Assembly (NCBI GenBank): GCA_963845265.1
Contig: CAWJRN010000003.1
Location: 496,001 to 560,000, forward strand
DNA from: DYRB01 sp963845265
GTDB taxonomy: Bacteria; Pseudomonadota; Gammaproteobacteria; Chromatiales; Chromatiaceae
DNA: 64,000 nucleotides
Direction of reading: 5' to 3'
Positions within the stretch are counted from its first letter, which is position 1. Every line of letters begins with the position of its first letter. A model generated the notes under the pieces. The model made no database searches, was not told where the DNA came from, and saw only the letters and a program-made list of their open reading frames with translations. Below are positions 61,094 to 64,000 of this stretch, piece by piece. Made by a program: the position numbers and the translations under genes.

Positions 61094-62095
61094 ATGGACA
61101 AGATTGCGAACCTTGAAGCCCGCCAGCGTCGGGAGCTGTTCCAAGAGACCGCGGCCCGCAAGGGCATTCACCCCGCCGTCGTGGAAAAGGACTTCTGGGT
61201 GTGCTGGGTGCTCAAGCACATTTTTGAGGACCCTGGGATGCGCTCACATGTCATCTTCAAGGGTGGTACGTCGCTGTCCAAGGTGTTTGGGCTCATTGAC
61301 CGTTTTTCCGAAGACATCGACCTGATTCTGGACTGGAGCCTGTTGGGCTACGGTCCGGGTCAACAGGACCCCTTTCCGGACGACCTGTCCAACACCAAGC
61401 GGGACCGGTTCAACAAGCAGTTCAATGAAGTCGCCGCGGCCTACATCCGTGAGACCCTACGCCCGCAACTGGCGGTGTTGCTTGGCAGTTGCCCGGCAGT
61501 CGGGCTGTCTATCGACGACCGTGAAGGGCAAGTGGTGCAGATCGACTATCCGGCCGCCTTCTCCCAGACCTACCTGCGTCCCGAGGTGCGACTGGAGATC
61601 GGTCCCCTGGCGTCCTGGGTTCCCCACGACGAGTACAGCATCCGACCCTATGCTGCCGATGCCTTCCCCAAGATATTTGGCGAACCGGATTGTTCAGTCA
61701 TCGCGATCAAGGCCGAACGGACCTTCTGGGAGAAGGCGACCATCCTGCACCAGCAGGCTCACAATCCTCGGCCGATTCCCAGTCGTTATTCTCGCCACTA
61801 CTACGACCTCTTCCGCCTCGCCGAGAGTGCCGTGCGTGGTGCGGCGCTGGCCGACTTGCAGCTTCTCGCGGATGTCGTCGCCTTCAAACAGCGCTTCTAC
61901 CCCTGCAATTGGGCGAGATACGGCGAGGCCAAGCCGGGAACGTTCAAGCTGATCCCGCCGTCGGCGGGTATTGACCAATTGGCAGCCGATTATGCGCAGA
62001 TGCGCGTCATGATCTTCGGGGAACGCCCCGAGTTTGCGCGCATTATTGCGGTGTTGCATTCACTGGAGGACGAGATCAATGGACTCGTATCGTAG
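61094..62095 (+). CDS. AbiEii/AbiGii-type nucleotidyltransferase toxin
   Basis: A 333-residue protein. The nucleotidyltransferase core is visible as VIFKGGTSLSKVFGLIDRFS followed by EDIDLILDWSLLG, giving the GGTSLSK motif and the two metal-binding Asp residues of DxD type. HPAVVEKDFWVCWVLKHIFE precedes it, as in the family, and SVIAIKAERTFWEKATILHQ follows. Such toxins modify tRNA or GTP and abort phage infection when released. Length is normal and the motifs are intact. The next gene starts inside it (ATG 62079). Confidence 0.92.
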   Translation: MDKIANLEARQRRELFQETAARKGIHPAVVEKDFWVCWVLKHIFEDPGMRSHVIFKGGTSLSKVFGLIDRFSEDIDLILDWSLLGYGPGQQDPFPDDLSNTKRDRFNKQFNEVAAAYIRETLRPQLAVLLGSCPAVGLSIDDREGQVVQIDYPAAFSQTYLRPEVRLEIGPLASWVPHDEYSIRPYAADAFPKIFGEPDCSVIAIKAERTFWEKATILHQQAHNPRPIPSRYSRHYYDLFRLAESAVRGAALADLQLLADVVAFKQRFYPCNWARYGEAKPGTFKLIPPSAGIDQLAADYAQMRVMIFGERPEFARIIAVLHSLEDEINGLVS

Positions 62096-62285
62096 GTCCG
62101 TCAACTCCAGTCATGAGCATGTTGGCGGCCTGCGACCGAAGATCGGGCTCGCCCTTTACCGGCTGGTCTTCGGCCAGCCGCGTCAGGAGGATCTGCTGGT
62201 CTTTCTGGGGCAAGCCTCGCCGGAGACCCGGGCGGGGCTGGACGGTCTCATCCTGTCGCTGGCCCCGCCGGGCGGCTCGGCCTGA
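62079..62285 (+). CDS. Small protein of the AbiE-type operon, 68 residues
   Basis: ATG 62079 overlaps the toxin gene by 17 bases. The protein reads MDSYRRSVNSSHEHVGGLRP then KIGLALYRLVFGQPRQEDLL and ends LILSLAPPGGSA. No domain recognised; one amphipathic helical segment. The overlap on one side and the 18-base gap to the ATPase on the other argue that it is a genuine operon member, perhaps an adaptor. Confidence 0.6.
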   Translation: MDSYRRSVNSSHEHVGGLRPKIGLALYRLVFGQPRQEDLLVFLGQASPETRAGLDGLILSLAPPGGSA

Positions 62286-62303
62286 GGGGAGCGGATTACA
62301 CCC

Positions 62304-62637
62304 GTGGCGCCACCGGACCCCGACTTGCTGCAAGCCTCGCCAGCGGACTACCGCCTACTGCGGTTGGTGCTCATCGACTCCTACAGCCCGGGGCGGGTCG
62401 TGGAGTTCCCGGTGGACGGCGGCGCCGTGCTCACAGGGCGCAACGGCAGGGGCAAGACGACGCTGCTGCAACTGGTGCCGATCTTCTACGGCGAGAATCC
62501 GGCCCGCATCGTCGGCACCGAGACCAACCGGCTCGACTTCAACGGCTACTACCTGCCGCGCCTGACCTCCTACATCGTCTTCGAGTACCTGCGCCGGGAC
62601 GTGACCTGCCTGGTGGTCCTGCACGCTAGCCAGAACG
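62304..62637 (+). pseudogene. SMC/AAA-like ATPase, N-terminal 110 residues only
   Basis: GTG 62304 follows GAGGGGAG. The product reads LLRLVLIDSYSPGRVVEFPV, then the Walker A LTGRNGRGKTTLLQLVPIFY, and GYYLPRLTSYIVFEYLRRDV. This is the head of a long SMC-like ATP-binding protein; family members are typically over 1000 residues. At 62638 it is cut by the right end of the 1.31-kb element, and no Walker B or coiled coil remains. The intact system probably combined this ATPase with the AbiE-type pair. Confidence 0.75.
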
Positions 62638-62722
62638 GGGCTCCACCATGACTACCAGAGGGCGGCGTAGGCGCCCGTCATCCGAGCCGGTGCTCACGTG
62701 GATGGAAAGGGTAGCCAGCACG
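62638..62722 (+). mobile_element. Right-end remnant of the 1.31-kb element (fourth copy)
   Basis: Identical to the last 85 bases of the complete copies, from GGGCTCCACCATGACTACC to GGGTAGCCAGCACG. The left part of that copy, together with most of the ATPase gene, is deleted. Confidence 0.92.
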
Positions 62723-62753
62723 GGCCGCGCTGTCGGCCACTGCTTCCTTTGCC

Positions 62754-63419
62754 ATGCCTAAATTGGGTATCATCCTGCCCAATATGGGTACAGTCGCATC
62801 CAGACCGCAACAGACGCTGCCCGCGCGACGCGGGTGCAGTTTGGCCGATGCCTTGTTTACCCGCACTCAGCAACGCGTGCTTGGGCTGCTGTTTGGCCAG
62901 CCAGCGCGCAGCTTTTACGCGACCGAGTTGATCGGTCTGGCAGGCATCGGCTCGGGCGCCGTTCAGCGCGAGTTGGCCCGGCTGGTGCGGAGCGGGCTGG
63001 TGACCGTCCGTTCGTTGGGCAACCAGCGGCATTACCAGGCCAACCCCGACGCACCGCTGTTCGCCGAGCTGTGTGGCATCGTCCTGAAGACTGTCGGGCT
63101 GGCCGATCCGCTACGCGAGGTCCTTCAGCCGCTTGCCGGGCAGATCGATGCCGCCTTTGTCTTCGGGTCGGTGGCGAAGCGGGAGGACACGGCCGCCAGC
63201 GACATCGACCTGATGGTGATCAGCGACAGCCTGAGCTATGGGGACATCTTCGCTGCGCTGGAGGCCGCGGAGGCGCGTTTGGGTCGCCCCGTGAACCCGA
63301 CCATTCTGTCCCGCAAGGATCTGGCCAAACGTGTGGCGGAGGACAGCGCCTTCGTGAGGCGCGTGCTGTCACAGCCCAAGATATGGCTCATCGGAGGGAT
63401 CGATGTCCTCGGCGTTTGA
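62754..63419 (+). CDS. Winged-helix plus MNT nucleotidyltransferase (antitoxin type)
   Basis: A 221-residue protein (start ATG 62754; 62790 is possible). Residues ~35-100 form a wHTH (RVLGLLFGQPARSFYATELI, GAVQRELARLVRSGLVTVRS), and ~130-200 a minimal nucleotidyltransferase: FVFGSVAKREDTAASDIDLM with GSxAxxxxxxxSDIDL. In MNT/HEPN pairs the MNT protein AMPylates and silences the HEPN RNase; the wHTH probably gives autoregulation. It overlaps the HEPN gene by 17 bases. The DNA upstream is transposon debris, so its native promoter may be lost. Confidence 0.88.
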   Translation: MPKLGIILPNMGTVASRPQQTLPARRGCSLADALFTRTQQRVLGLLFGQPARSFYATELIGLAGIGSGAVQRELARLVRSGLVTVRSLGNQRHYQANPDAPLFAELCGIVLKTVGLADPLREVLQPLAGQIDAAFVFGSVAKREDTAASDIDLMVISDSLSYGDIFAALEAAEARLGRPVNPTILSRKDLAKRVAEDSAFVRRVLSQPKIWLIGGIDVLGV

Positions 63420-63825
63420 TAACCTGTGCGGCCCAGGCAAGCCCCTGAAGGTCGAGCCACCCGATACGAAGGAGTTCGCGGGACTGCTGCGCTCCGGCAA
63501 GGCCCGATTGAAGGATGCCCGTCGCGAGGGCCTCGCGTTGGAGAGCCGCTTCGATCTGGCTTACAACGCGGCGCACGCCCTGTGCCTGGCGGCGCTGCGG
63601 TGGCACGGTTACCGCTCCGGCAATCGCTACATCGTGTTCCAGCTTCTGCCGCACACGCTGGGCTTGGGGCCGGAGGTCTGGCGGGTGCTGTCGAAGTGTC
63701 ACGACTTACGCAATCTCGGCGAGTATGAGGGCGACCTGAATGTCGACGAACGCATCGTTGCCGACCTCATCGACGCCTGTCAGGCTGTGGTCGCCAAGCT
63801 CGACGCGTTGGCGCCGATGTCCTAG
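63403..63825 (+). CDS. HEPN-domain toxin partner
   Basis: A 140-residue all-helical protein. SRFDLAYNAAHALCLAALRW is the first HEPN helix pair and VLSKCHDLRNLGEYEGDLNV the second, with an RNLGEY motif as in the SAV_6107-like subgroup of HEPN proteins. The classical Rx4-6H RNase motif is replaced by RN..EY, so nuclease activity should be checked. Coupled to the wHTH-MNT gene by a 17-base overlap. From 63826 to the window end I see no gene. Confidence 0.85.
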   Translation: MSSAFDNLCGPGKPLKVEPPDTKEFAGLLRSGKARLKDARREGLALESRFDLAYNAAHALCLAALRWHGYRSGNRYIVFQLLPHTLGLGPEVWRVLSKCHDLRNLGEYEGDLNVDERIVADLIDACQAVVAKLDALAPMS

Positions 63826-64000
63826 CCCCTGAACAGGGCATCTTCCGTGCCGTCACGGGACGAGGATTGTCTCGACTATTGACGACTTTACATAACAAAG
63901 CTTGGGGCTCTCCACTTAACCGGAGTAACCCGAACTGATGGGCTATTCTGATACCAGCCCTCGCCATCTGTGGGTTCGACGGCTCATGTTATGCCCGGTT

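Overview
The window is GC-rich (except a few islands) and reads as chromosomal DNA of a gammaproteobacterium. The mix of Rhs/YD secreted proteins, a B12-binding MerR regulator, many toxin-antitoxin remnants and dense transposon debris is what I would expect of a purple sulfur bacterium (Chromatiaceae). That placement is inference: no rRNA, photosynthesis or marker gene is present to prove it.

Layout. 1-12.65 kb: three consecutive + strand genes for exported proteins, namely a repeat protein cut by the left edge, a glycine-rich secreted protein, and a 2513-residue Rhs/YD polymorphic toxin. The toxin ends in a low-GC C-terminal domain and is followed at once by a low-GC putative lipoprotein that is probably its immunity protein. 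12.6-17.9 kb: a transposon graveyard with an IS66 fragment, a complete RAYT element with perfect 26-bp terminal inverted repeats, a broken OmpR-type regulator, a complete IS6-family element, a RelE/HigB-HigA pair and a decayed second RAYT. 17.8-21.1 kb: DUF6599, Tat-exported DUF362 and a membrane polyferredoxin, probably one redox unit. 21.4-26.5 kb: a minus-strand operon of EgtD-type histidine methyltransferase, PhyH-type oxygenase (frameshifted), two SAM methyltransferases and an MFS transporter. It looks like a small-molecule pathway but contains no EgtB. 28-32.7 kb: Old Yellow Enzyme, S9 peptidase and a MOSC protein.

32.8-46.6 kb: an apparently ORF-less group II intron, a cobalamin-binding MerR regulator divergent from a 60-residue protein across a palindromic promoter, an alpha/beta hydrolase, a thiamine-binding MTH1187 protein, several small exported proteins, a UbiE-like methyltransferase, and two copies of a 1.31-kb DDE-transposase element. 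47.5-49.8 kb: a translationally coupled pair, a predicted PD-(D/E)XK-like protein plus a beta-CASP/RNase J-like metallo-hydrolase. 50.1-54.9 kb: a small zinc-ribbon protein and a molybdenum hydroxylase operon (2Fe-2S subunit, Mo subunit, XdhC, MobA-like). 55-58.3 kb: Phd/PIN remnants and a large TPR protein.

58.3-63.9 kb: a third copy of the 1.31-kb element fused to an IS6 remnant, a WGR protein, an AbiE-type toxin-antitoxin operon with a striking 14-bp inverted-repeat operator that runs into a small gene and a Walker-A ATPase cut by a fourth remnant of the same element, then a wHTH-MNT/HEPN toxin-antitoxin pair. The accessory regions thus read as defence and toxin-antitoxin islands repeatedly broken by transposition. 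The most promising little-described units are the EgtD/PhyH/methyltransferase operon, the PD-(D/E)XK plus beta-CASP pair, the AbiE-linked ATPase operon and the Rhs toxin/lipoprotein pair.
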